Shown: piece by piece, positions 48,098 through 57,079 of the stretch
How positions within the stretch are numbered: the first letter of the stretch is position 1
Layout of the letters: the number at the start of each line of letters is the position of its first letter
Notes under the pieces: model-generated
The model's input: only the letters and a program-made list of their open reading frames with translations
Database searches by the model: none
Told to the model about the DNA's origin: nothing
DNA from: Alphaproteobacteria bacterium
GTDB lineage: Bacteria > Pseudomonadota > Alphaproteobacteria > RF32 > CAG-239
DNA length: 64,000 bases
Assembly: GCA_017465945.1 (NCBI GenBank)
Contig: JAFTVD010000024.1
Location: 62,001 to 126,000, forward strand
Direction of reading: 5' to 3'
Made by a program: the position numbers and the translations under genes

Positions 48098-48112
48098 GAA
48101 AAATTAACAACT

Positions 48113-49135
48113 ATGCAAAAAAGGTATATCTATAAATCATTGATTTTGCACTTGGCAATTTTTTTGCTATGTGTTTTTGATATACCTTTTTTAACTGGAA
48201 AACCAGAATTTGATGAACAGCCTCCTATTATTGTTAATCTTGAAGATGTAAAAATTTCTGATGTTACAAACATTCCTGAAAAAGCGGTTGTTGGAGAGGA
48301 AAGAAAGGTTGCTACAAGAAAAGAGAAACCGAATCAAGAAGTAGCACAAAAGAAGCCTACACCACAACAAAAACCTGTTGAAGCACCTAAAGTTGAGGAA
48401 AAAGTTGAGCAAATTGCTGAAGAGCTAGATATTAAAGCTCCAAGTTTGGTTGAAGACAAACCAAAGTTTGAAGAAAAAACAGAAGAACCTAAAAAGGAAT
48501 CAAAAGAGCCGATTAAAGAAAAGAAAAAGCCCGCCCCCATTCCTCAGAAAAAACCACAAATTAAACCTGAGAAAAAACCTGAACAAAAGAAAAAACCAAC
48601 ACCTAAAAAAGAGACAAAGCCTGCCAATAAACCAAGCAAAACTGCAGTAAAAACAGCAAATCCTTTGGCTAGTTTGATGAATTCGGTTGATGATTTACAA
48701 AAACAAATTGGAGAAGAAGATTCGGAAGCTGTAATACCATCTAATGAGCCTGTTAACAATATGGGAATCGAAGGAGGTAACTCTAAAGGCTCTTACTTTA
48801 GCGAGTTATCTGTTTCAGGGGTTGATTTTGTAAAATCTAAAATTCAAGAAAGTTGGAAAACTATTGCTGGTGGTAAGGATGATAGAAATATTGCCGTTAT
48901 AATTAATGTTAAAGTAACAAAAGAGGGAATTATACAATCTGTTGATATTGAAGATATGGGAAGATATCGTTCAGATAACTATTTTAAAGCATTAGCAGAT
49001 AGCGCTGAAAGAGCTATTTATATTGCCCAAGAAGTGCATGAAGTATTTAAGGTTTTGGCGAGACAAAATGGCTCTAGCTATAATGATTGGAAAGAAATTA
49101 GATTTACATTTACCCCATTAGGTTTAGCTAAATAA
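48113..49135 (+). CDS. tolA: Tol-Pal system protein TolA
   Basis: The 340-aa protein has one membrane segment (residues 8-27), then a long Lys/Pro/Glu-rich periplasm-spanning stretch (about 60-190; KPQIKPEKKPEQKKKPTPKK) and a globular C-terminal domain (about 240-340; NIAVIINVKVTKEGIIQSVDI, then ALADSAERAIYIAQ) of the TolA/TonB type. It reaches from the inner membrane to Pal and TolB; tolB and pal are not in this window, so the usual operon is split. It ends one nt before a convergent regulator gene. Confidence 0.9.
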   Translation: MQKRYIYKSLILHLAIFLLCVFDIPFLTGKPEFDEQPPIIVNLEDVKISDVTNIPEKAVVGEERKVATRKEKPNQEVAQKKPTPQQKPVEAPKVEEKVEQIAEELDIKAPSLVEDKPKFEEKTEEPKKESKEPIKEKKKPAPIPQKKPQIKPEKKPEQKKKPTPKKETKPANKPSKTAVKTANPLASLMNSVDDLQKQIGEEDSEAVIPSNEPVNNMGIEGGNSKGSYFSELSVSGVDFVKSKIQESWKTIAGGKDDRNIAVIINVKVTKEGIIQSVDIEDMGRYRSDNYFKALADSAERAIYIAQEVHEVFKVLARQNGSSYNDWKEIRFTFTPLGLAK

Positions 49136-49747
49136 TTATATATTTAATTTGTAGCCACTATTTTCTGTGATTATCAACTGAGAACCTCCCTCTTGTTCTA
49201 CTTTTTGGCGTAAACGGTATATATGGGTTTCTATTGTATGAGTGGTCATTTCTGCACTATACCCCCATACATTTTCTAGCAACTCTTCTTTTCCTATTGT
49301 TTCAGGAGAATTGTTATATAAGTATTTTAATATTGTTACTTCTTTTTCTGTGAGTTTGATACAAGAACCTGTTATTGAGGACACTATTTCTTTTTTAACT
49401 GGAAAGAGGCTATATTCTTTAAACTTCAAACATTCTTTATGGCGAATTTTGGGAATTAAAGTATTGTCTTCAACTTTTTTTAGAAATTTAATTAATGAAA
49501 ATGGCTTTTTTATTACAACATCCGCATAGTCTGATGATTCACATGTGCTTGAAAAGAAGATTAGTGGGATTGTTTTATTTTGCATTGATATTTCTTTTAA
49601 CAGCTTTTCATCTTCATCTATAAAAATAACATCACAAGAAATATAATCATCTAAAACAACCTCTAATGAAGGTTGTGATATTTGTATTTGTTGAGATAAA
49701 TCTTCTGCAAATATTTGATTTTTTGATATTATTGATATTTTTTTCAT
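49136..49747 (-). CDS. OmpR/PhoB-type response regulator with atypical receiver
   Basis: In this 203-aa protein residues about 120-203 are a clear winged-helix DNA-binding domain (LTEKEVTILKYLYNNSPETIGKEELLENVWGY, ETHIYRLRQKVEQE, ITENSGYKLNI). The receiver (1-110) keeps a candidate phospho-Asp (D44 in IFIDEDE), a Ser/Thr region and the Lys in IKKPF, but the acidic pair that binds magnesium near residues 8-10 is replaced by SKN. Phosphorylation is therefore uncertain. It begins inside the end of the porin gene (4-nt overlap), so it is co-expressed with a porin. No histidine kinase is adjacent. Confidence 0.85.
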   Translation of the reverse strand: MKKISIISKNQIFAEDLSQQIQISQPSLEVVLDDYISCDVIFIDEDEKLLKEISMQNKTIPLIFFSSTCESSDYADVVIKKPFSLIKFLKKVEDNTLIPKIRHKECLKFKEYSLFPVKKEIVSSITGSCIKLTEKEVTILKYLYNNSPETIGKEELLENVWGYSAEMTTHTIETHIYRLRQKVEQEGGSQLIITENSGYKLNI

Positions 49748-50829
49748 AATGCAAACTCCAGTCCTAAAATAAACGCATTACCTTTGGTTGTTTTTATATC
49801 TTTTGAAGTTAGGTGAGCTACTGTCATTGATATTGTTGTATATTTATTATACTCAAAACTGTTTGAAAAGCTATATATTTCATCTTTATTATCTGATATA
49901 TTTGATTTAGAATTAAAATATGACACCCCTGTTGTAAAAGGTCCTATTTCATAGCTTAACCCTATATTATATGCCTTTGCATCTCTATACCCATCGTATA
50001 AGCTATATTTATTTACTGGTGTATCTTTTGAGTTTGTGTCTGTTTTTCTATATGATGCACCGAGTGTCCAACCTTTACGATATAAGCTAAATCCAAGTGA
50101 ATATTCTTTATTGTTTTCATCATAATCAGCATAACCTAAAGATGTTTCTAATTCGAATCCAGATATATACCAAGAGCCGTATGCACCTAAAATGTATGCT
50201 TTATTATCTTTATATGAGGAGTATTTTGAAACTAAACCTGACTGACTGTATGTTTTGGGAACATAGGTTGCTCCCAATTTTATACCATTAAAATCAGGGG
50301 TTATGTAGTTAAACTTAAAAGATGCTCCGTCTGTATTTATATATGTTGAATTTAAGGTTTTATATGAAGTGTTTTTTCCTTTTTTATACCAATTCGGTGT
50401 GTTTATAAAATTTACAATATCGCTATTATTTACCTTATATGTACCAATGTTTGGAGCTCCGACTGCAAAATTATATGCAACATTGTAATCTTGACCTATG
50501 CTTAACTCTCCTAGAGGTGTTTCAAATAGAGTGAAAAACTCTTCTCCCCAATATCCTTGATTATAGTTTTCTACTTCTTTTGCACTATCTACCATTAAAT
50601 AACCTATAAGTGAGGCTGTATAATTTGGAGCATAATCATATGAGATTTTACCGTATGCGTTAATGGTAGAGTTTATGTTATTTTTTTTATATGGAGAGGG
50701 CTTTGGTTTGCTATAATCTGCATAACCATAGTATGATCCTATGCTTAAAGAATATTCTTTTTCTATAGAATCTGCAAAAGCAACATTTGATAAAAGAGTT
50801 AATAATATTGCTAATTGATGTGATTTCAT
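49744..50829 (-). CDS. Porin-like outer-membrane barrel protein
   Basis: The 361-aa protein has a signal peptide MKSHQLAILLTLLSNVAFAD, then many short amphipathic strands rich in Tyr, Gly and Asn with loops such as YADYSKPKPSPYKKN, and a central loop (NNSDIVNFINTPNWYKK) that could fold into the pore. The chain ends in LGLEFAL. The pattern fits general porins of the Porin_4 type. It is the first gene of a porin-regulator unit on the minus strand; the regulator starts in its stop codon. Confidence 0.85.
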   Translation of the reverse strand: MKSHQLAILLTLLSNVAFADSIEKEYSLSIGSYYGYADYSKPKPSPYKKNNINSTINAYGKISYDYAPNYTASLIGYLMVDSAKEVENYNQGYWGEEFFTLFETPLGELSIGQDYNVAYNFAVGAPNIGTYKVNNSDIVNFINTPNWYKKGKNTSYKTLNSTYINTDGASFKFNYITPDFNGIKLGATYVPKTYSQSGLVSKYSSYKDNKAYILGAYGSWYISGFELETSLGYADYDENNKEYSLGFSLYRKGWTLGASYRKTDTNSKDTPVNKYSLYDGYRDAKAYNIGLSYEIGPFTTGVSYFNSKSNISDNKDEIYSFSNSFEYNKYTTISMTVAHLTSKDIKTTKGNAFILGLEFAL

Positions 50830-50997
50830 TTATCTTCCCAAAAAAATATTTAATTTAAGTACAATATAGAACTATCTTTTTGTGTTAACAAGACTTATAT
50901 TGTTTATAACCTAAAAAAATATGAATAAATATAACACGTTTTGTTTTAAAGTGTTTTATATTGAGTTGAATGTAAAAAAATGTAAATGGAGTAAAAA

Positions 50998-52527
50998 ATG
51001 CAAAAACCAGTTATGCTTTTAATTTTAGATGGTTGGGGATATAGAGAACCTGTTACAGATGATAATGCTATTGAAAAAGGATATACTCCTAATTGGCATT
51101 ATCTTATTGATAAATATCCACATTGCTTTATAGAAACATCTGGGTTAGATGTTGGGCTTCCTGATGGACAAATGGGAAATTCTGAAGTTGGCCATACGAA
51201 TTTAGGTGCAGGTCGTGTTGTTATGCAAGATTTACCTCGAATCGACCTTGCTATTAAAGATGATTCAATTAAACAAAACCCTGTTTTAGTTGACATGATA
51301 AAAAAACTTAAAGAAACTAAAGGAACTTGTCATTTAATGGGTTTAATGTCTCCAGGTGGTGTACATTCACACCAAAAGCACATTGAAGCTCTTTGTGAAA
51401 TATTAAACGAAAATGGTATTAATGTTGATGTTCATGCTTTTTTAGATGGAAGAGATACACCTCCTCAATCTGCTAAACAATTTTTAAGTGAATTTGAAAA
51501 CAACATTAAACAACTTGATAAGGTTAAAGTTGCTACTATTTCTGGTCGTTTTTATGCAATGGATAGAGATAAACGTTGGGATAGGGTTGAAAAAGCATAT
51601 AACAATATTGTTATCGCTGATGGAGAAAGATTTAATACATCTGATGAAGCTATTACAACATCTTATGCAAATGGGGTTAATGATGAATTTGTTGTGCCTT
51701 GTGTTGTTGGAGATTATAATGGCGCAAAAGATGGTGATGCTGTATTGATGATTAACTATCGTGCTGATAGAGCAAGAGAAATAATGTATACTCTTGGTGA
51801 TAAAGAATTTACAGGATTTGAAAGAAAGAAAATTGTTAACTTTGTTGATGTTGTTGGTATGACAGAATACTCTGTTGACCATACTCGTTTTATGAAGGTT
51901 ATTTTTGGTCCTGAAGTGTTAAATAATATCTTTGGTGAAGTTGTTGCTAACAATGGTTTAACTCAACTTCGAATCGCCGAAACTGAAAAATATGCACACG
52001 TTACTTTCTTTTTCAATGGTGGTGAAGAAAAAGAGTTTAAAGGCGAAGATAGAATCCTTATAAATAGCCCTAAAGTTGCTACATATGACTTAAAACCAGA
52101 AATGAGTGTGTATGAAGTAACAGATGCTCTTACAAATGCTATTAGAGAGCAAAAGTATGACGTAATTATCTGCAACTTTGCAAATGGTGATATGGTTGGC
52201 CACACAGGTATTATGGAAGCTGCATTGAAGGCTGTTGAAGCTGTTGATGAATGTTTAGGCGAAGTTATGAGTGCTATAAAAGAGGTTAATGGAGTATTGT
52301 TGGTTACTGCAGACCATGGTAATGCTGAAAAAATGGTTGATGAAACAACAGGTGCTCCTTATACAGCACATACTGTTGGCAAAGTTCAGGCTGTTTTGTT
52401 TAATAGTGATGAAAATGTTAAATCTATGAATAATGGTAGATTGGCTGATATTGCTCCTACTCTTTTAGATTTAATGAATATTGAGAAACCAGTTGAAATG
52501 ACAGGAAATTCTCTGATAGTGAAGTAA
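50998..52527 (+). CDS. gpmI: 2,3-bisphosphoglycerate-independent phosphoglycerate mutase
   Basis: The 509-aa protein interconverts 3- and 2-phosphoglycerate in glycolysis using two manganese ions. The metal ligands and nucleophile are visible: D11 in LILDGWG, S62 in GNSEVGH, HAFLDGRDTPP, and VTADHGNAEKM near the C-terminus. Gene order gpmI-envC-ctpA-rppH continues on the same strand, as in other alphaproteobacteria. AATGGAG lies before the ATG. Confidence 0.97.
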   Translation: MQKPVMLLILDGWGYREPVTDDNAIEKGYTPNWHYLIDKYPHCFIETSGLDVGLPDGQMGNSEVGHTNLGAGRVVMQDLPRIDLAIKDDSIKQNPVLVDMIKKLKETKGTCHLMGLMSPGGVHSHQKHIEALCEILNENGINVDVHAFLDGRDTPPQSAKQFLSEFENNIKQLDKVKVATISGRFYAMDRDKRWDRVEKAYNNIVIADGERFNTSDEAITTSYANGVNDEFVVPCVVGDYNGAKDGDAVLMINYRADRAREIMYTLGDKEFTGFERKKIVNFVDVVGMTEYSVDHTRFMKVIFGPEVLNNIFGEVVANNGLTQLRIAETEKYAHVTFFFNGGEEKEFKGEDRILINSPKVATYDLKPEMSVYEVTDALTNAIREQKYDVIICNFANGDMVGHTGIMEAALKAVEAVDECLGEVMSAIKEVNGVLLVTADHGNAEKMVDETTGAPYTAHTVGKVQAVLFNSDENVKSMNNGRLADIAPTLLDLMNIEKPVEMTGNSLIVK

Positions 52528-52530
52528 TTT

Positions 52531-53775
52531 ATGAGAGGGACACATAGTTTTAGCATAACTTTTTTTGTTTTAGGACTTAGTTTTCTAGGTTGCAACCTAA
52601 GTTATGCTAAAAATGTGTCTGAAAAAGAAGTAAAAAGAATAGAAGAACAAGCTCAAAAGAAAGCTCTAGAATCTAAAAGATTGCAAGCCCAAGCTATTCA
52701 GCTTAATTTAGAACTATCTAAGATGGATAAAAAAATTATATCTTTGGCTAAAGAGATTCAAAATAGTGAAAACAAAATATCAAAACTAGAAGTTGAGCTA
52801 GAGATTTTAGAAAAAGATGTTAAGAAAAAGGAAGATGATTTTAGTAAAGAAAATCAATCATTAGTGCAAATGATTGCTTCTTTACAGAATATGTCTCTTA
52901 ATCCGTCTGAATCTGTTATATTACAACCACATTCTCCGGTTGATATAATAAGAAGTGCAATATTGCTTAGGGAAACAATACCTTTTATTAATGAAAAAAC
53001 ATCTAAACTTAAAGTTGACCTAGATGTGCTTTATAACCAAAAGAAAAAAATTGAAGAAAATGTAAAAGAAACTCAATTACGCCAAAAAAATCTTGAAAAA
53101 CAACAAAAAGATATGAACAGCTTGTTAAAAAAGAAAGCTGATTTAAGAAAAAATATAGAAGATAAAGGGGCTGAAGTTCAAAAAGATGCTCAAAATCTGG
53201 CACTAAAAGCAAAAGATTTAAGAGACTTATTAGAAGAACTTGAAAGACAAAAGGAAATTGCTCGCAAAAAACGTGAAGAAGCTGAACGCTTGGAAGCTTT
53301 GAAAAGAGAACAAGAGTTAAAAAAACAACAAAAAACACAAGTTGCAGGAGAGAAACTGCATAAAACAATAAAAGAGCAAGTAAAAGGTGGGCGATTTGCT
53401 AGGGCTAAAGGAAATCTTGTTCGTCCCGTAAGTGGTCCTATTATTACAGAATATGGGCAAGTAATATCTAATGGCGTTACATCAAAGGGTATTATTTATA
53501 AAACTCGTTCGAATGCTCAAGTTGTATCTCTTTATGATGGTACAGTTATTTTTTCTGGACCATTTAAAGGATATGGTAATATTATTATTATAGAACATGG
53601 AGATGAATATCTTTCTTTGCTTGCAGGGTTGGGTAGCATCGATTGTGAATTAGGACAAATGCTTTTGGCTGGTGAGCCTGTTGGTGTTATGCCTAGCAGC
53701 GGTGATACAAAACTTTATGTTGAGATTAGAAAAGATAGACAACCTATTAATCCAAAACCTTGGATTGTCGATTAA
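52531..53775 (+). CDS. envC: EnvC-like murein hydrolase activator
   Basis: This 414-aa protein has a signal segment (residues 5-25), long coiled coils (about 33-125 and 170-275) and a C-terminal LytM-like domain (about 295-414). The LytM part reads SKGIIYKT where active enzymes have HxxxD-type metal ligands, and LYVEIRKDRQPINPKPW at the end, as in EnvC. It should therefore activate amidases at the division site rather than cut murein. It starts 3 nt after gpmI. Confidence 0.9.
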   Translation: MRGTHSFSITFFVLGLSFLGCNLSYAKNVSEKEVKRIEEQAQKKALESKRLQAQAIQLNLELSKMDKKIISLAKEIQNSENKISKLEVELEILEKDVKKKEDDFSKENQSLVQMIASLQNMSLNPSESVILQPHSPVDIIRSAILLRETIPFINEKTSKLKVDLDVLYNQKKKIEENVKETQLRQKNLEKQQKDMNSLLKKKADLRKNIEDKGAEVQKDAQNLALKAKDLRDLLEELERQKEIARKKREEAERLEALKREQELKKQQKTQVAGEKLHKTIKEQVKGGRFARAKGNLVRPVSGPIITEYGQVISNGVTSKGIIYKTRSNAQVVSLYDGTVIFSGPFKGYGNIIIIEHGDEYLSLLAGLGSIDCELGQMLLAGEPVGVMPSSGDTKLYVEIRKDRQPINPKPWIVD

Positions 53776-53797
53776 TTTTTATTTGATAGGAAGAAAA

Positions 53798-55081
53798 ATG
53801 AGAAAACATTTACTTATTGCTTCGTTGGTTACTAGTTTGTTTTTTAATATTGCAAATGCTAATGCGTCTAAAAACAAAGATGAAGATATTAACACATATG
53901 AACTATTAAATTTATTTGGAGAAGTTTTAGAAAGAACTAAACTATCTTATGTAGAAGAAGTTACAGATAAAAAATTAATCGAATCGGCTATTAATGGAAT
54001 GCTTACCTCTTTAGACCCTCACTCTAGTTATTTGGATGCAGATAGCTTTAATTACATGAGTGAACAAACTAAAGGAAAGTTTGGTGGAATTGGTATTGAA
54101 ATTACTATGGATAATGGTTTGGTTAAAATTGTTTCACCTATTGACGACACTCCTGCGGCTAAGGCTGGCTTGAAAGCTGGTGACTATATAACACACATTG
54201 ACGAAGAAACTGTTGTTGGCATGAGCTTAAATGATGCTGTTAGCAAAATCAGAGGCAAAATTGGCACAAAAGTAAAACTTTCTATTAGACGTGTGAATTC
54301 AAAACCTCTTGAGTTTACAGTAAAACGTCAAGAAATTAAGATTCAGTCTGTAAAAAGTGAAATAAAGAATGATGAAATTGTTTATATTAGAATTTCTTCT
54401 TTTGCTGAAGATATTGATAAAAACGTTACAGAAATAGTAAATAAAGCCAAAAAAGAATTAAAAAATAAATTTTTGGGAATTGTAATTGATGTTAGAAACA
54501 ACCCAGGTGGACTTTTAGACCAAGCTGTTGAAGTTTCTGATTTATTTTTAGAAAAAGGTGAAATTGTTTCTACACGTTCTCGCAATGAAAATGATACTGT
54601 TAAATTTATGGCAACAGAGGGAGATATCGCTAAAGATATTCCTATTGTGGTTATGGTTAATGAAGGCTCTGCTTCTGCTTCTGAAATTTTAGCTGGAGCT
54701 CTTCAAGATCACCATAGAGCTATTGTTTTAGGACAAAAGTCTTTTGGTAAAGGTTCTGTACAAACAGTGATTCCTCTTGGGGATTATGGTGCAATGAGAA
54801 TTACCACCGCTAGATATTATACTCCATCTGGTCGTTCTATTCAAGCAAAGGGTATTGAGCCTGATGTTGAGGTTAAGCCTGCAAAAGTTGAAGAATTTGA
54901 GTCTTATGCATTAAATATTAGTGAAGCAGAATTAAATAATGCTTTGAAAAATGACAATGCTGATGAAAATAAAACAGAAAATAAAAAGCAAAAATCGAAA
55001 GAAGACTTAGCTGACTATCAATTAGTTAGAGCTTTGGATTTAGTGAAGGCTTTGGCTTTATATTCTAAAACAACTAATTAG
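53798..55081 (+). CDS. ctpA: C-terminal processing peptidase, S41 family
   Basis: The protein of 427 aa starts at the ATG at 53798 (MRKHLLIASLVTSLFF) with AGGAAG upstream; the frame runs back into envC. A signal peptide is followed by a PDZ domain (GGIGIEITMDNGLVKIVSPI, AGLKAGDYITHIDEE) and the tail-specific protease domain with the catalytic Ser in NEGSASASEI and Lys in QKSFGKGSVQ. It cleaves C-termini of periplasmic proteins. The last 60 residues are charged. rppH follows after 8 nt. Confidence 0.95.
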   Translation: MRKHLLIASLVTSLFFNIANANASKNKDEDINTYELLNLFGEVLERTKLSYVEEVTDKKLIESAINGMLTSLDPHSSYLDADSFNYMSEQTKGKFGGIGIEITMDNGLVKIVSPIDDTPAAKAGLKAGDYITHIDEETVVGMSLNDAVSKIRGKIGTKVKLSIRRVNSKPLEFTVKRQEIKIQSVKSEIKNDEIVYIRISSFAEDIDKNVTEIVNKAKKELKNKFLGIVIDVRNNPGGLLDQAVEVSDLFLEKGEIVSTRSRNENDTVKFMATEGDIAKDIPIVVMVNEGSASASEILAGALQDHHRAIVLGQKSFGKGSVQTVIPLGDYGAMRITTARYYTPSGRSIQAKGIEPDVEVKPAKVEEFESYALNISEAELNNALKNDNADENKTENKKQKSKEDLADYQLVRALDLVKALALYSKTTN

Positions 55082-55089
55082 GAGTTGTT

Positions 55090-55575
55090 ATGAATAAAAT
55101 ATACCGCCCTTGTGCTGGAATTGTTGTTTTTAATAATGATGGGTTACTTTTTTTAGGGAATCGAGTTGGGATTGAAAACTCATGGCAATTCCCACAAGGT
55201 GGTATTGAAAAAAACGAAACGATTTTAGAGGCTGCCAAACGTGAGCTATTTGAAGAAACAGGAATTAAATCTGTAATACATATTCATACTGAAGATGTGC
55301 CTATTAGATATGAATTTAATGAAAAAATAAAATCTAATTTTAGAAAAAAGGGCATATTTAATGATGGGCAAGAGATTTATTTTTCACTGTTTTATTTTAA
55401 TGGTAGTGATAGTGAAATTAACCTAAAAGTATTTGAACAAGAATTTGATAAATATAAATGGGATACGTTTGATTTTGCTATTAATAATATTATTGATTTT
55501 AAAAAAGATGTATATTTAAGAATTGCAAAAAAATTTATGCCGATTATTGAACAATATCTAGAAGCTAAATCTTGA
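55090..55575 (+). CDS. rppH: RNA pyrophosphohydrolase (Nudix)
   Basis: The 161-aa protein opens YRPCAGIVVFNNDGLLFLGNRV and has the Nudix box GIEKNETILEAAKRELFEET with its REXXEE core. RppH removes pyrophosphate from 5'-triphosphate RNA, which starts degradation. GGAGTTGTT precedes the ATG. The RppH form is favoured by length and by PQGGIE before the box. Confidence 0.93.
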   Translation: MNKIYRPCAGIVVFNNDGLLFLGNRVGIENSWQFPQGGIEKNETILEAAKRELFEETGIKSVIHIHTEDVPIRYEFNEKIKSNFRKKGIFNDGQEIYFSLFYFNGSDSEINLKVFEQEFDKYKWDTFDFAINNIIDFKKDVYLRIAKKFMPIIEQYLEAKS

Positions 55576-55631
55576 TATTTAGAAGTTTTTGACATAAATT
55601 TATGGTGGTTGGGATGTTATAGGGATAGAAA

Positions 55632-56081
55632 ATGAACAATCTAGTTGAGATAAGAGATATTTATATTCCAAAAGATGTATCTATTTTTCCACTTGCCTAT
55701 GGTTGGTGGGTTATCTTGTTTGCGATTGTTATTTTATTTGTTTTGTTAAAATTTATTTTATGGGGAATTAAAACAAGTAAGAGGCTTTATGCTTTAAAAA
55801 AACTAAAACAAATAAACAATGAAAACCCTATAGTTTTTGCTATTGAAGTGTCTGAATTATTAAGAAGAATCTGTAATGTAAAATATAAAGAAGCAAGTGT
55901 TTTACATGGAAATGAATGGATTAATTTTTTAAATGAGCATACTAAAAACAATTTATCAAAAAAAACCTCTGAACTTTTGATGTATGCTCCTTTTATTGAT
56001 AAAAATGAAAAGAAATACTCTCAAAAAGAAGTTTTGGAATTGAGTAACTTTTGCAAACAATGGATAGGAGATAACTTATGA
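55632..56081 (+). CDS. DUF4381 protein of the Bat operon
   Basis: The 149-aa protein has one membrane segment (residues about 24-46) followed by a cytoplasmic helical domain (ALKKLKQINNENPIVFAIEVSELLRRICNVKY, SVLHGNEWINFLN). This pattern is the DUF4381 family, found between MoxR/DUF58 and BatA genes. Here it heads the Bat genes, with no moxR or DUF58 gene in the window. It overlaps the BatA-like gene by 4 nt. Confidence 0.88.
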   Translation: MNNLVEIRDIYIPKDVSIFPLAYGWWVILFAIVILFVLLKFILWGIKTSKRLYALKKLKQINNENPIVFAIEVSELLRRICNVKYKEASVLHGNEWINFLNEHTKNNLSKKTSELLMYAPFIDKNEKKYSQKEVLELSNFCKQWIGDNL

Positions 56082-57079
56082 TAGAGTTCGCTTATCCTTA
56101 TTTGTTTTGGTTGATTTTGTTACCTATTTTGGTGTTTTTTATTTTATCTAAAAGTAAAAACGCATATGGAAATGCTTTGTTGGTTCCGTTTATTAATGAT
56201 TTACAAAACATAAAAAACAAGACAAGCAGAATAGCTAAAACGTATGTTGGTAAAGGATTTTGGTCTTCTTTAAAGTTTTTATATTTATTTATTATATGGA
56301 CTTTACTTGTTATTGCTGTGGCTCGCCCTCAACGTATTGGTGAACCATATAGATTAAAAACAGAAAATAGAGATATTATGTTGGTTATAGATATTTCTAC
56401 ATCTATGTTACAACCTGATTTTTCTACAACAAATCAACGTATTGATAGACTAACAGCTGTGAAATATGTTGTAGGTGAATTTATAAAAAAACGTACAGAA
56501 GATAGAGTTGGATTGATTTTATTTGGTACTAGAGCTTATTTACAATCTCCTCTTACATTTGACAAGGCTTCTGTTGTTAATATTTTAAAAAATGCAGATG
56601 CTGGAATGGCTGGAAATTCGACATCTATTGGAGATGCACTTGGATTAGCTTTGAAAAATATTAAAGAAGAAAAGGATAAATCTAATAAAGTAATAATATT
56701 ACTTTCTGATGGAGAAAGTAATGATGGATATTTAAGCATGGCAGAAGCTATTACTTTAGCTGAAAAAGAGGGTATAAAAATTTATACTATTGGTGTGGGT
56801 TCTGATGTAAGTTTTATTGGTTCTATTTTTGGAATAAAAAATAATGAACTTGATGAAACAAGCTTAAAAGAGTTAGCCCAAAGAACTAAAGGCAATTACT
56901 TTAGAGCAACCGATTTAACGTCTTTAGAAAAAATATATGAAAAGATTGATACTTTAGAACCCAAAAATAACGAAGGAAATATTGTACAAGAAAAAATTGA
57001 TTTATTTTATTTGCCGTTGGCGCTTGCTTTATTTTTATCGATATTTTTAATTTTTTTACCTAGGAGTATGCTTAAATGA
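56078..57079 (+). CDS. batA: BatA-like VWA domain membrane protein
   Basis: The 333-aa protein has membrane segments near residues 8-24, 67-86 and 310-328, with a von Willebrand A domain between. The MIDAS is intact: IDISTSM at about 105, later Thr in GTRAYLQSPLT and Asp in LLSDGESND. BatA proteins act in stress tolerance and envelope or secretion-related assembly, with a MoxR ATPase. Neighbours DUF4381, BatB/C and BatD support the assignment. Overlaps the next gene by 4 nt. Confidence 0.92.
   Translation: MIEFAYPYLFWLILLPILVFFILSKSKNAYGNALLVPFINDLQNIKNKTSRIAKTYVGKGFWSSLKFLYLFIIWTLLVIAVARPQRIGEPYRLKTENRDIMLVIDISTSMLQPDFSTTNQRIDRLTAVKYVVGEFIKKRTEDRVGLILFGTRAYLQSPLTFDKASVVNILKNADAGMAGNSTSIGDALGLALKNIKEEKDKSNKVIILLSDGESNDGYLSMAEAITLAEKEGIKIYTIGVGSDVSFIGSIFGIKNNELDETSLKELAQRTKGNYFRATDLTSLEKIYEKIDTLEPKNNEGNIVQEKIDLFYLPLALALFLSIFLIFLPRSMLK

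Noticed and set aside
52531..53775. Loss of metal ligands in the LytM domain of EnvC as a novelty.
   Set aside because: Degenerate LytM domains are normal for EnvC-type amidase activators, so this is expected.
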